From contig CAWFEX010000008.1 of the NCBI GenBank assembly GCA_963814955.1, forward strand, positions 868,001 through 932,000: a stretch of 64,000 nucleotides of DNA. Reading direction: 5' to 3'. The stretch comes from DATCJA01 sp963814955. Lineage in GTDB: Bacteria > Acidobacteriota > Vicinamibacteria > Vicinamibacterales > UBA2999. The position numbers were made by a program, and so were the translations under genes. This document shows, piece after piece, positions 44,736 to 54,191 of this stretch. Each line of letters starts with the position of its first letter. Within the stretch, counting starts at the first letter, position 1. The notes under the pieces are model-generated. The model was not told the DNA's origin, made no database searches, and saw only the letters and a program-made list of their open reading frames with translations.

Positions 44736-45639
44736 ATGCGTAATCGGGATACGAGCCGACGGCGCTTCTGGCGTGTCGCAGCGGCAGTCGTCCTCGTCGC
44801 GATCGTTGGCGCGGTCGTGCGAAATCAGGTCAGGGTGTACCGAAACCGTCAGGCCAGAGTGGCGGCGGCAGCGGAGCAGGAGTACCGCGCGTCGCTGGAG
44901 AGGCCGCTGCGCCAGACCCTGTTCGAGATGCTGCAGCCGGTTGCGGTCACCAACTGCGACCTGGAGCGATTTGGCGAGGCGCACGACGGGGGTTATCTCA
45001 TGTGTGCCAACCTGCTTCGGGACGTCCGGTCTGCGTGACTCGTACGGGATTGCCGGTTATGACCAGTGGGGATGCGACATCTCAACCGCATTGAAGATAC
45101 CCGTTCACCAATACGACTGCTTCGACACGACCCGGCCGGCATGTGCTGGCGGCACGGCGCTCTTTCACCCGGAATGCGTCGGCGACGCAGCGAAGACGGA
45201 ACAGGGGCACACGTTCGACACGCTGACGAACCATGTCGCCGGAAATGGCGACACGACGAAACAGATCGTGCTCAAAATCGACGTGGAAGGTGCCGAGTGG
45301 AATACCTTGCTATCCGCTCCTGACGAGATGTTGGAGCGCATCGACCAGATGGCGGTGGAGTTCCACTGGTTGCAGGATGGAAGCACCGGCTGGCTCCACG
45401 ACGAGAAGTACCTCAGCGTCGTCAAGCGATTGAAGGAGTTCTTCGAGATCGCGCATGTCCACTTCAACAACGCAAGCTGCATCGACGGTCTGGAGCCGTT
45501 CCCCACGTGGGCGTACGAGCTGCTCCTGGTGAGCAAGCGCCTGGCCGTTGTCGACCGGTCGCGCAGCGTCGTTGGACTGCACCCGCTCGACGCGCCGAAC
45601 AACCCCACGTTTCCGGATTGCCAGCCAAACGCTCGCTAG
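44736..45639 (+). CDS. Membrane-anchored FkbM-like methyltransferase (one apparent frameshift)
   Basis: About 300 residues. An N-terminal anchor (FWRVAAAVVLVAIVGAVV) is followed by a coiled linker, then NCDLERFGEAHDGGYLMC. The frame changes near 45030-45040, between LLRDVRSA and DSYGIAGYDQWGCD. The second part carries IVLKIDVEGAEWNTLL, the LKIDVEGAE signature of FkbM-type SAM-dependent methyltransferases. The anchor places the enzyme at the membrane, possibly acting on a glycan or lipid head group. Divergent from the GT2 gene. Confidence 0.72.
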
Positions 45640-45856
45640 AATCAGATACCCGACGTGCCGTTCAGTTGGGGATTGGTTCGGGCGGTTGCACAATCCCCGT
45701 TGCGCGTCAGTTGCCTTGCGGAACTGGGCGCAAAAAGCGTCGGTGGCCCCGAGAGCGTCTACCCGGTGCAACCAGCTGGCGGCGCGCTGTTCTCATCAAC
45801 AGCGACATCATTCAGCCGATGGCGCGATATGCTGGGGCGGTACTGGAGGGTTTCGC

Positions 45857-47029
45857 ATGAAGCGGACGGTTCCGATGCTTGCGCTGGCGGCCGTAATCGT
45901 GGCCAGCGGCGCGGCGCACGCGATTACGGGCAATCAGCCAGAGTTCCGCAAGCTCGCTGACGGCGTCTATGCCTGGGTCGGCAAGCTGAACGACTCGAAC
46001 GCAATGGCCATCGTGACCGCCGAAGGCGTGGTTCTGGTCGACACCGGCAACAACACGACCGACACGCGCGAACTGCTCAAGCAGGTGCAGTCCGTGACGA
46101 GCCTGCCGGTGCGTTATGTCGTCATCACGCAGAACCACAACGATCATTCCGGGGGCGCCGCGCTCTTCTCGCCTCCGGCGACCACCATCGTCCACGAGCG
46201 GGTGGCGAAGCAGTGGGCCGTCCTGCGGCCGCATCAGATCACGGCGTGGCGCAGGCGCTTTCCCGAGCGGACCGCGGTGCTCGAACGTCTCAGTCCCACT
46301 GACACGATCCAGAGCTTCAGCGACCGATACACGCTCCGTCTCGGCGGCAGGGAAATCCAGTTGATCTACGTCGACGATCCGTACAATCCCGGCGACATTG
46401 CCGTCTGGCTGCCGAAGGAGCGCATCCTTCATGCGTCGATGGCCGGCTACAAGGATCGCCACCCCGACATCCGCCCCGACTACAGCCACGGCACGACCGA
46501 AGGCCTGCTGAAGCAGTTGAAGATGTACCTCAGTCTGGGCCCGGCGACCGTCGTGCCGGCGCACGGACCGGTGGGCGGCGGGTGGCTGCTGGAAGGGATG
46601 ATCGAGTACATGCTCCTCGCGCGCGATCAGGTGCAGGAGATGATGAAGAAGGGGCTGCCGCTCGCCACGATCGAAAAAGAGTTCCAGATGAAGTCGTTCA
46701 GCGAGTGGGATCGGACCGAGCACCTTCCCTGGATCGCGGCGACGATTCATCGCGAGCTGCAGGGTCTCGGACCGCAGATTATCGAGACGACTGAGCGGCG
46801 GATCAGCGGTGTCGTTGCAAGTGCCGTTCAGGACGGCCGGAGGGTAACAGTCACTGCCGGCGACGGGACGCAGGTGCAGCTGCGCGTGACCGGCGACACT
46901 GTGTTCGAGGGAATCACGGATCGGACCGAAGTGCGGCCCGGAATGAAAGTGTCAGCTGTGTACGAGGTACCCAATGGCATCGCGGCCACGCTGGGCTACG
47001 ACACGCTCGAGCTCACCGTGACACAGTAA
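45857..47029 (+). CDS. Exported MBL-fold hydrolase with C-terminal beta domain
   Basis: 390-residue exported protein. ATG 45857 follows GGAGGG, with signal peptide TVPMLALAAVIVASGAAHA. The MBL domain has VLVDTGNNTTDTRELL and the motif TQNHNDHSGGAALF: HNDH lacks the first His of HxHxDH (Asn in its place), so metal binding may be altered. A second ligand set is VVPAHGPVGGG. The C-terminal 90 residues (RRISGVVASAVQDGRRVTVT) look like a small beta-rich add-on domain. The 217 bp before it hold no gene. Confidence 0.8.
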   Translation: MKRTVPMLALAAVIVASGAAHAITGNQPEFRKLADGVYAWVGKLNDSNAMAIVTAEGVVLVDTGNNTTDTRELLKQVQSVTSLPVRYVVITQNHNDHSGGAALFSPPATTIVHERVAKQWAVLRPHQITAWRRRFPERTAVLERLSPTDTIQSFSDRYTLRLGGREIQLIYVDDPYNPGDIAVWLPKERILHASMAGYKDRHPDIRPDYSHGTTEGLLKQLKMYLSLGPATVVPAHGPVGGGWLLEGMIEYMLLARDQVQEMMKKGLPLATIEKEFQMKSFSEWDRTEHLPWIAATIHRELQGLGPQIIETTERRISGVVASAVQDGRRVTVTAGDGTQVQLRVTGDTVFEGITDRTEVRPGMKVSAVYEVPNGIAATLGYDTLELTVTQ

Positions 47030-47096
47030 ATGCCATCGGCCTCATGGCCGCGCGCGACGGGACGGCGCACGCGGCCGTTAGATTCAACTACTCACC

Positions 47097-47633
47097 ATGC
47101 CGACACTTTTCCAGGGCATCCAGGGATTTGCAGGTGCGTCCGGCGTCGGGATTTTGTGTCTCGTTGGCCTTTTCTTTATCGTGAGCGTCTTCGCCTCGAA
47201 TCTTCCATATCTGGCGACTCTCCTGACTAGTAGCTCCAACTGGGCGGCAATTGCCGCAGTTCCGATCCTTGTGGTGGCCTATGTTGTGGGTTTGTTGGCG
47301 ATCGCACTGGTTGATAACGCGAACCAATTAACCGTTTCCACCTTCGCCGGGCTTATCGAAGGCCCAATCGCGATGAGGTACGGTCAGCTTGAGCAAGAAG
47401 CGGAAATCCTGAGCGGAAGCGTCGTCGGTTTTCTGCTCCTGAGTATCGCCGCCCTTGCCAACACGATGGCATTCCCTGGCTGGACCCGCACGCTGGTCTT
47501 TTCGGCGATCTTGTCCGGCGCAATTGCCGGTAGCGCGTGGGTTATGAGTCGCTCCAAACATAGAGCCGCGGCAGCCCTTCTCAACACCTGCTCGGCGGCC
47601 CGGGCGGCGGCGGCTCAACGGAGCGGTTCCTGA
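47097..47633 (+). CDS. Membrane protein, hypothetical
   Basis: 178-residue membrane protein with hydrophobic stretches near 17-40 (VGILCLVGLFFIVSVFA), 48-72 (WAAIAAVPILVVAYVVGLL), 105-125 and 128-150. Not recognised. Base composition is less GC-rich than most neighbours, which may hint at a foreign origin. Confidence 0.6.
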   Translation: MPTLFQGIQGFAGASGVGILCLVGLFFIVSVFASNLPYLATLLTSSSNWAAIAAVPILVVAYVVGLLAIALVDNANQLTVSTFAGLIEGPIAMRYGQLEQEAEILSGSVVGFLLLSIAALANTMAFPGWTRTLVFSAILSGAIAGSAWVMSRSKHRAAAALLNTCSAARAAAAQRSGS

Positions 47634-47667
47634 GCGAGACGAGACTCCAACCGACTCACAAACGAGT

Positions 47668-47964
47668 TTGATCATTACCGCCGGCTACAACGTGTATCCC
47701 GCTGAGATCGAGCGCGTGCTTGCCGGGCATCCCGCGGTCGCAGTGTCGGCGGTTGGACCGATCGCCGACGAGGTCAAAGGAGAGCTGGCCCGGGCCTATG
47801 TCGTGTTGAGGCGCGAGGCTTCAGCCACCGACATCGAGCTAATCGACTTCTGTCGACGGCAGCTGGCCGCTTACAAACTTCTGCGTTCGGTCCGGTTCGT
47901 CGCCGATCTTCCCAAGACGTCCACCGGCACAATCATGCGACGTCAGCTACGCACGTTGGAATGA
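47668..47964 (+). pseudogene. Truncated acyl-CoA synthetase, C-terminal domain only
   Basis: The 98 residues match only the C-terminal swivel domain of AMP-forming acyl-CoA synthetases: AGYNVYPAEIERVLAGHP, VKGELARAYVVL, DFCRRQLAAYKLLRSV and LPKTSTGTIMRRQL. The large N-terminal adenylation domain (about 400 residues) is absent. The catalytic Lys of the PKTSTGK motif is Thr here. A remnant of a deleted gene is the simplest reading; the frame is still open and begins at TTG. Confidence 0.75.
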
Positions 47965-47986
47965 CGTTTCTGCGGCACTTTGGGAA

Positions 47987-48649
47987 TCACTGCTGCGCAC
48001 TTGCGAGGAACAGTTGATCTACCTCTGTCAGGGTCGTGGTGGCGTCGGCTATCTCGGCTCCATGCGGGCGGGATGCGGCCAGGAGCATCGAGCGGATGGC
48101 GATACTTTGTTCCGTCGTGAAGTCGCGGTTGGTTTTCGAGCGAACGACGACGTTCGCGCGCATGATGCCCTGGTCAGAGTGGCTGTTGACGGGCAGCACG
48201 AGATGTCCCACTTCGTGCGCTATGACCCGTCCGAGAACCCGTCTGAAGTCGTCGCCATGTCGCAGCGCCAGGTTGGCGATCCTGTGGGTGAGGATGTACG
48301 CGCGCCCCGCCCCGCGCGACGCCAGGCCGAGCACGCTGCCGGGCACGGCTTCAGACCGGATCTTCTCCTCCGCCAGGTCGCGGGAGAACAGAATCACGCG
48401 CACATGCAGCCCAGGGGCGTCGGCGTGTTCGTTCCCGGTGGCCCAGACGGTATGAACACCGGCGGTCGCGTAAATCCGGGTCACCTCCGCCTCAGCCAGC
48501 GACCGATCCGCGGCAGGGATGCGGGCATGGTCCTCGACATGGAGGACGAGCGTCACCTGTCGGTTCTCAGCGGCGAGCGGCTGAATGGCGGTGAGCAGAG
48601 TGACCGTGAAAGCAAGTCCGGCCGTGAGGTTTCGTGCCTTGTTCGCCAT
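47987..48649 (-). CDS. Exported metzincin-like protein (HExxH...H with Met-turn)
   Basis: 220-residue protein with signal peptide LTAGLAFTVTLLTAIQPLAA from ATG 48649. Near residue 145 it has VIAHEVGHLVLPVNSHSDQ then GIM: an HExxH pair, a third His after eight residues, and a following GIM resembling the metzincin Met-turn. Upstream is a Rossmann-like beta pattern (EVTRIYATAGVHTVWATG). It is probably a secreted or periplasmic zinc protein; proteolysis is not proven. It is divergent from the ECF sigma gene. Confidence 0.78.
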   Translation of the reverse strand: MANKARNLTAGLAFTVTLLTAIQPLAAENRQVTLVLHVEDHARIPAADRSLAEAEVTRIYATAGVHTVWATGNEHADAPGLHVRVILFSRDLAEEKIRSEAVPGSVLGLASRGAGRAYILTHRIANLALRHGDDFRRVLGRVIAHEVGHLVLPVNSHSDQGIMRANVVVRSKTNRDFTTEQSIAIRSMLLAASRPHGAEIADATTTLTEVDQLFLASAQQ

Positions 48650-48733
48650 GTCCGTTTTCCCCTCCTGTATCGAGAGGCGGAAAACGACGGTGGAAAAGGT
48701 GAACCGGCCCGAAAACGGCCTAGAATTGGCGGC

Positions 48734-49330
48734 ATGCCGACCCATCCCGCCGGGATCACCCAACTGTTGGTGGCCTGGGGAGACGGCGATGAGACAGCCC
48801 TCAACCGGATGATTCCCCTCGTGCACCTGGAGCTGCAGCAGATCGCCCGGCGATGCATGCGTGAGGAACGTGGTGGCCACAGCCTGCAGCCCACCGCGCT
48901 CGTCAACGAAGCGTACCTGCGACTCGTCGACGTTCAGCAGATGAACTGGCAGAACCGCGCGCACTTTCTCGCGATGGCCGCACGGCTGATGCGACGTATC
49001 CTCGTGGACCACGCGCGATCGAAAGGTTGCGACAAGCGCGGTGGCGACGCTGCCAGGATCACGCTGGACGACGCGCTCGTCGCCCCGAATGAACCTGGCC
49101 GCGACCTGGTGGCGCTCGACGATGCACTAGAGGCGCTGGCGCGTGTGGACGAGCGTAAGAGCCGCATGATCGAGCTCAGATTCTTCGGCGGTCTGAGTGT
49201 GGAGGAGACCGCTGCGGTGTTCGACGTGTCGCCCGACACCGTGAAGCGCGACTGGCGGCTGGCGAAAGCATGGCTGTTGCGCGAGCTGCGTGACGGCACA
49301 GGCACCAGGCAAGAAGCACACGAAAAGTAG
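48734..49330 (+). CDS. ECF sigma factor, acidobacterial type
   Basis: 198-residue ECF-type sigma factor. ATG 48734. Region 2 spans about 10-90 (VHLELQQIARRCMREERGG, LVNEAYLRLVD, HFLAMAARLMRRILVDHAR) and region 4 about 125-185 (MIELRFFGGLSVEETAAVF, TVKRDWRLAKAWL). The GHSLQPTALVNEAYLRL signature is typical of the TIGR02999 group common in Acidobacteria and Planctomycetes. It lies 29 bp before a Ser/Thr kinase gene, the usual partner arrangement, where kinase signalling replaces an anti-sigma factor. No anti-sigma gene is present. Confidence 0.93.
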   Translation: MPTHPAGITQLLVAWGDGDETALNRMIPLVHLELQQIARRCMREERGGHSLQPTALVNEAYLRLVDVQQMNWQNRAHFLAMAARLMRRILVDHARSKGCDKRGGDAARITLDDALVAPNEPGRDLVALDDALEALARVDERKSRMIELRFFGGLSVEETAAVFDVSPDTVKRDWRLAKAWLLRELRDGTGTRQEAHEK

Positions 49331-49359
49331 AAAGCAGGACACCACCGCGAGGGACCACG

Positions 49360-52049
49360 ATGCATGGTGAACGCTGGCGTCGTGTGGAAGAGCTGTATCA
49401 GGCGGCGTACGAGCGGCCGGAACACGAGCGCAGCGCGTTTCTGGACGAGGCATGCGCCGGCGACGCGACGTTGCGCGAAGAGGTCGAGTCACTGTTGGCG
49501 CAGCCGGTGTCGACCGACGGGTCTCTCGAGCGTGCGGCACGAGGAGTGACATCGCCGACCACGCCGAGGCCATTCCCCGCGGGGACGCGGCTCGGGCCGT
49601 ACGAGATCATCGGCCCCTGGGGGCCGGCGGGATGGGCGAGGTCTATCGCGCGCGCGACAGTCAGCTGAACCGCGACGTCGCGCTCAAAGTCCTTCCCGAA
49701 CTCTCCGCGCTCGATCCCGATCGCCTGGCGCGATTCAGACGTGAGGCCCAGGTCCTCGCCTCGCTCAACCATCCCAACATCGGCGCCATCTACGGCTTCG
49801 AACACGCCGACGGGATTCATGCGTTGGTGCTGGAGCTGGTCGACGGGCCGACGCTCGCGGATCGCCTCGCGCAAGGCCCCATACCGTTGCACTGAGGCTC
49901 TCGCGATCGCGCGACAGATGTGCGAGGCGCTCGCAGCCGCGCACGAGCAGGGGGTCATTCATCGCGACCTCAAGCCGGCCAACATCAAACTGCGCCGGAT
50001 GGGACGGTAAAAGTGCTCGACTTCGGGCTCGCCAAGGTCTTCGTCGGCGACGCGTCGGAGGCGGATCGGTCGCGCTCACCCACGGTCACGCTGGGCGGGA
50101 CGCGGGAAGGGGTGATCCTCGGGACGGCCGCCTACATGAGCCCGGAGCAGGCGCGCGGTCTGGCGGTCGACAAGCGGACTGACATCTGGGCGTTCGGCTG
50201 TGTGCTTCATGAAATGCTCACTGGTCGCGCCCTGTTTCTCGGTCCGACCGTGACCGACACGCTCGCCGCCATCCTCGAGCGCGAGCCGGCGTGGGACACG
50301 CTGCCGGGTGCGACACCGCCGCGTCATTCGCCGTCTGCTCCAGCGCTGCCTCGAGAAGGATCCGACGCGGCGGCTGCGCGACATCGCGGACGCGGGGATG
50401 GAAATCGAGGACGCGCTCCGCGGTGGTGTTCGCACGGCTGCGGACACCGCGGCTGTCGATCCACCGCGACCACGTGCCCGTCTGGCAGTGGGCCATGGCG
50501 GCCGTCACGTCTCTCGCCGCGCTCATCGCCGTCGGCGCGCTGATGTGGTACGTGCGCACGGCGCCGCAGGTCGGGGACCGCGACCCCGCGGTCGTCCGCG
50601 ACGTCTGACCTCCCATCAGTCGCGGTGCTTCCATTCACGACGATCGGCGAGGGCGAGCGATATTTCGCCGATGGCATTACAGAGGCGGTCACGACCGAGC
50701 TTGGGCGAGTCGCAGGCCTGCGGGTGATCGCGTCGAGCAGCACCTTCGCCTATCGGGACAAGACGGGCTTCCGCGACATCGCGCGCGACCTTGGTGTCGG
50801 GCTCGTCGTCAGAGGTGCTGTGCAGCGCGCGGCCGGGATGGTGCGGATTGACGTAAGCCTCGTCGACACGCGCGATGACACGGCGCTGTGGAGCGAACGC
50901 TACAGCAGGGAGCTGACCGACGTCCTGGCCGTGCAGGATGATATCTCGCGGCAGATTGCGACCACGCTCGCCAAGACGTTCGGCGCCGAAACCACCGGCG
51001 ACGTCGCCGTCGCTCGCCACGACGAATCCCGACGCCTACGACGCCTATCTGCGCGGTATCTGGCACCTCAAGGGACGCTCATCCGCCACGCCGAACGTGG
51101 CCGATTGGAGCGAAGAGCGAGTGGCGGCAATCGAGGAGCTCGAACGGGCGGTGGCTCAGGATGGCAACTTCGCGCTGGCGCGCGCGGCCCTCGCCAGCGC
51201 GTACACGCAGCGGTTTTTCTACGAGTCCACTGACCCTGTCCTTGAACAAAAGGCGTTCCTCGAAATCCAGCGGGCGCTTGCGATCAACCCAAACCAGGCC
51301 GAGGCGTATCTCGCGCGCGCGCAACTCACCTGGAACCTGCGCAACCGTTTTCCCCACGAGCGAGCCATCACCGACCTTCGGCGCGCCCTGTCGATCAATC
51401 CCAACCTGGCCGAAGCGTACATAGAACTGGGAAAGGTGTACCTCCATATAGGACTCACGGACAAGGCGGTGGATGCGAACGAGCAGGCACAACGGCTGGA
51501 CCCCGGGGCAGCGGCGCCGACGAACCGAAGGGTCAACGCGCTGATTGACGCCGGCCGGCTGGAGGAGGTGCGCCACGAACTGGATCGCAATGGCACCCGT
51601 CTCTTGCGCCTCTACCGCGCTGACGCGCTGCTGGCGATCGGGCAACCGGTGGACGCTGTGCAGGTGCTCTCGCCCTTGAGATCGCCGAAGAGTGGCGACC
51701 CGGAATCCGATACTGGCACGACGTGGCCTTGCTGGCAGTCGTGTACGCCAGACTCGGCCGTCGCGAGGAGGCTGAGCGCACCATGGCCGCAGCTATCCCT
51801 GCGGCGGAGAACCCGACCGGGCTTTCCCATATGCATCACGCGCAGTTTCACATTGGGAGCACGCTTGCCGTTCTCGGCCGTCAGGACGAGGCCGTGCGCT
51901 GGCTCACGAAGGCCGTCGACGAGGGTTACCCGTCGTATCCGCGGTTCTCAACGGATCAAAGCCTCGCGAGTTTGAAAGGTCACGCGGGTTTCACTGCGCT
52001 GCTTGCGCGGTTGCGGCAGGATCGGGATCGCTGGCAAAAAACGCTGTGA
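49360..52049 (+). CDS. Ser/Thr kinase-FlgO/TolB-N-TPR receptor (about eight frame changes)
   Basis: Reconstructed product of about 890 residues: a short N-terminal region shared by ECF-linked kinases (RRVEELYQAAYERPEHE), then a PknB-type kinase with ATP loop GAGGMGEVYRARD, VALKVLPEL, VIHRDLKPANIKL, LDFGLAKV, AAYMSPEQARG and DIWAFGCVLHEMLTGR. One membrane segment follows (MAAVTSLAALIAVGALMWYV), then a FlgO/TolB-N-like domain (FADGITEAVTTELGRVAGLR, VVRGAVQRAAGMVRIDV) and TPR repeats (RALAINPNQAEAYLARAQ, ALSINPNLAEAYIELGKVYL). Frame changes lie near 49620, 49887, 49992, 50315, 50430, 50603, 51015 and 51675. All kinase motifs are present, so it is probably functional and split by sequence indels. 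Confidence 0.82.
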
Positions 52050-52349
52050 CGCAGGAGCGACGCGGTGATCGGCGCCTTCGCCTGTGGTCGAGAGCGGCAC
52101 GTTTGCCGTGTTCGTTCCCGACCCGACGACCAGCGAACTTGGCGAACCGATGCTAACTGGCTGCTTCGCCAGCACGGCGCACCGCATGACGTTCTAGGAA
52201 CATTCGCATGCACGTCGCGCCGGCTGGGCGAGCTGAAGGCCAGCCTGTACACCGTCAAGGTCCACTGTCTACCGGACGAAAGGAAGGCGACGTGGACCAC
52301 GAATCGCGTGTCACGCACGCGAATCCGCGCGCAATCAGGAAGGTGCGAA
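52050..52349. other. Gene-free stretch
   Basis: 300 bp between the kinase stop and the small exported protein gene. A 37-codon plus-strand frame at 52084-52197 reads plausibly (VESGTFAVFVPDPTTSELGE) but is too short to support. Nothing else was recognised. Confidence 0.5.
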
Positions 52350-52739
52350 TCAGAGGGCAACGATGAGCAGAATCAACACGAGAAGGCCGATGATGATGAC
52401 CGTCGTGGAGATCGTCACGGTGGACTGGCCGCCCGCCAACGCGTCGTTGACGGCCTGCGCCTGAGCTGCGATGAGACGTACGTCCGCGTCGTCAAGCGTC
52501 GCCACTGCCGCTTCCGCACGTTTCAGATCGAGACCGACTCCTCCCGCGAGCTTGCGCACCTGCTCGTTTTCCAGCGCTCGCAGTATTGCCTGACGGTCGT
52601 CAGCTGTTTGCTGGACGTGATCGGCAACCGCCTGATCAAGGGTTGCTTGGTCCGCGACGTGCGCTTGCTGGGCGGATATTGGAAGCGATACCGCTGAAGC
52701 GAACAGCAGGACGATCAAGATCGTGCGGCGTCTGTCCAT
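52350..52739 (-). CDS. Small exported protein, PA2779-like
   Basis: 129 residues. Signal peptide TILIVLLFASAVSLPISAQ, then a helical region (DDRQAILRALENEQVRKLAG and AEAAVATLDDADVRLIAAQA) and a C-terminal membrane helix (VTISTTVIIIGLLVLILLIV). This layout matches PA2779/DUF6627-type proteins, function unknown. Start ATG 52739; GGAGG lies just before it. Confidence 0.75.
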   Translation of the reverse strand: MDRRRTILIVLLFASAVSLPISAQQAHVADQATLDQAVADHVQQTADDRQAILRALENEQVRKLAGGVGLDLKRAEAAVATLDDADVRLIAAQAQAVNDALAGGQSTVTISTTVIIIGLLVLILLIVAL

Positions 52740-52930
52740 GGTCCCCTCCGTGTGGGTTGGTCTGCGCGTCGGTCGCGTAACGAGCGACTGTCTGGGCCTG
52801 ATCCTGTCGCCGGCTGTATCGGTCAGATAGCGTCGGCGCTACACATCCGAGCCGCAATCCCCGAAGGCTTGCGAAAGCAGGTCCGCAGCGCGGTACCATT
52901 CTTGAAGACCTCTCGTCGCGAATCCGCAGC

Positions 52931-54046
52931 ATGCAGTCCTCAGCGAACCTGCCGCCCGCAGCCTTGAGTCAGCGGCCCTCAGTGATGCTCATGGTTCGTC
53001 GCCATTCAGCAGCCGCGACATTCGTGGCGGGATTTCTGTTCGACTTTGTCACGATGCAGCGCATCGACGCGTGGACGGATCTGGCGTTTCAGCTCGGATA
53101 TCTGGCCTGCCTGACAGGTCTGCTTGTCTACCAACAACGGGAAGAAGCCGGCAGCTGGGTTCCCGGGTTCACAGCGCGTGTGTGGCGGTACAACGTCGAG
53201 GCGCTCCATTTCTTATACGGTGGTCTTCTGAGCGCTTACGTCGTCCTTTACTTCAGGAGCAGCACCAGCGCTCGACCGGCAGTGTTCCTGGCGGTGCTCG
53301 TCGCCGTGATGGTGGTGAACGAGGTCCCGCGAGTCCGGCAGGCCGGGTACCGTCTCCGACTGGGCCTTTACAGCTTCTGCGTACTCTCGTTCCTGACGTA
53401 CTTCATTCCGATCCTGCTGGGACGTATGGGTACGTGGGTATTCCTGCTGTCGCTGCTGTCGTGCGCGGCAATAGTGTGGCGGGTGACCGCCTGGCTCACG
53501 CCGCCCGGCCCCGAGCGAACGCTCGCACGGAGGCGCCTGTTTGCCCCTGCTGGCGGTGTCCTGATGGTCATTTGTGCTCTGTACCTGCTCCATTTGATCC
53601 CGCCCGTCCCCCTGTCGGTCCAGTTCCAGGGCATCTACCACGACGTCCGTCGCGACAGCAGCGGCTACACGCTCTTCTACGAGGCGCCAGCGCTTCACGA
53701 ATTCTGGCGGCGCGACTCACGGACATTCAAGCAGCGCAACGGCGACCGACTCCACTACTTCGTGCGCGTGTTCGCGCCGTCCGGGTTTCGTCACCGCGTC
53801 GTGATTCGGTGGGAAGTGTTCGACACGGCGCGCGACGCCTGGATGACGACCGACCGCATTCCGCTCGACATCGTCGGCGGCCGCACGGAGGGGTTCCGGG
53901 GAACAGCAGTGAAGTCGATCTTCAGGCCTGGACGATGGCGTGTCACCGCCGAGACGGAGGACGGCCGCACAATAGCGACGCTCTCGTTCTCCGTCGTGCA
54001 AGACATTGGCACGGGCGACCGGAACTGGAAGACACTCCGCGCCTAA
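52931..54046 (+). CDS. Membrane protein with C-terminal DUF2914 domain
   Basis: 371 residues. Seven or eight hydrophobic segments lie between residues 25 and 225 (for example LAFQLGYLACLTGLLVY and ALHFLYGGLLSAYVVLYF). The C-terminal domain from about 285 has HYFVRVFAPSGFRHRVVIRW and GRWRVTAETEDGRTIATLSF, matching DUF2914. Function unknown. Start ATG 52931 is the first of several in frame; ATG 52985 is an alternative. Confidence 0.85.
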   Translation: MQSSANLPPAALSQRPSVMLMVRRHSAAATFVAGFLFDFVTMQRIDAWTDLAFQLGYLACLTGLLVYQQREEAGSWVPGFTARVWRYNVEALHFLYGGLLSAYVVLYFRSSTSARPAVFLAVLVAVMVVNEVPRVRQAGYRLRLGLYSFCVLSFLTYFIPILLGRMGTWVFLLSLLSCAAIVWRVTAWLTPPGPERTLARRRLFAPAGGVLMVICALYLLHLIPPVPLSVQFQGIYHDVRRDSSGYTLFYEAPALHEFWRRDSRTFKQRNGDRLHYFVRVFAPSGFRHRVVIRWEVFDTARDAWMTTDRIPLDIVGGRTEGFRGTAVKSIFRPGRWRVTAETEDGRTIATLSFSVVQDIGTGDRNWKTLRA

Positions 54047-54081
54047 CGCAGTTTTCAGTTGAGTAGTGAGTGCCGAGTTTC

Positions 54082-54191
54082 GGACGGCTCAGAACCCTGA
54101 CACGGCTCAAAACTACGCCACGCGGAAATCGAAACCGCGATATTCCGTCGCTTGCGGTCTGCCCCTCGAAAGGCCGGTACCGTTTACCTAC
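54082..54191. repeat. 110-bp direct repeat, copy A
   Basis: Copy A of a repeat that also occurs at 56181-56291. The two are nearly identical from GGACGGCTCAGAACCC through GGCCGGTACCGTTTACCTA, with about four missing bases and a handful of substitutions. It lies at the 3' end of the S9 peptidase gene; its last bases encode that gene's stop codon and final residues. The first part continues a 7-bp periodic tract starting at 54057. Confidence 0.9.

Noticed and set aside
52084..52197. 37-codon frame after the kinase
   Set aside because: Too short, no ribosome site, no neighbour relation; kept only as a note in the gap entry.
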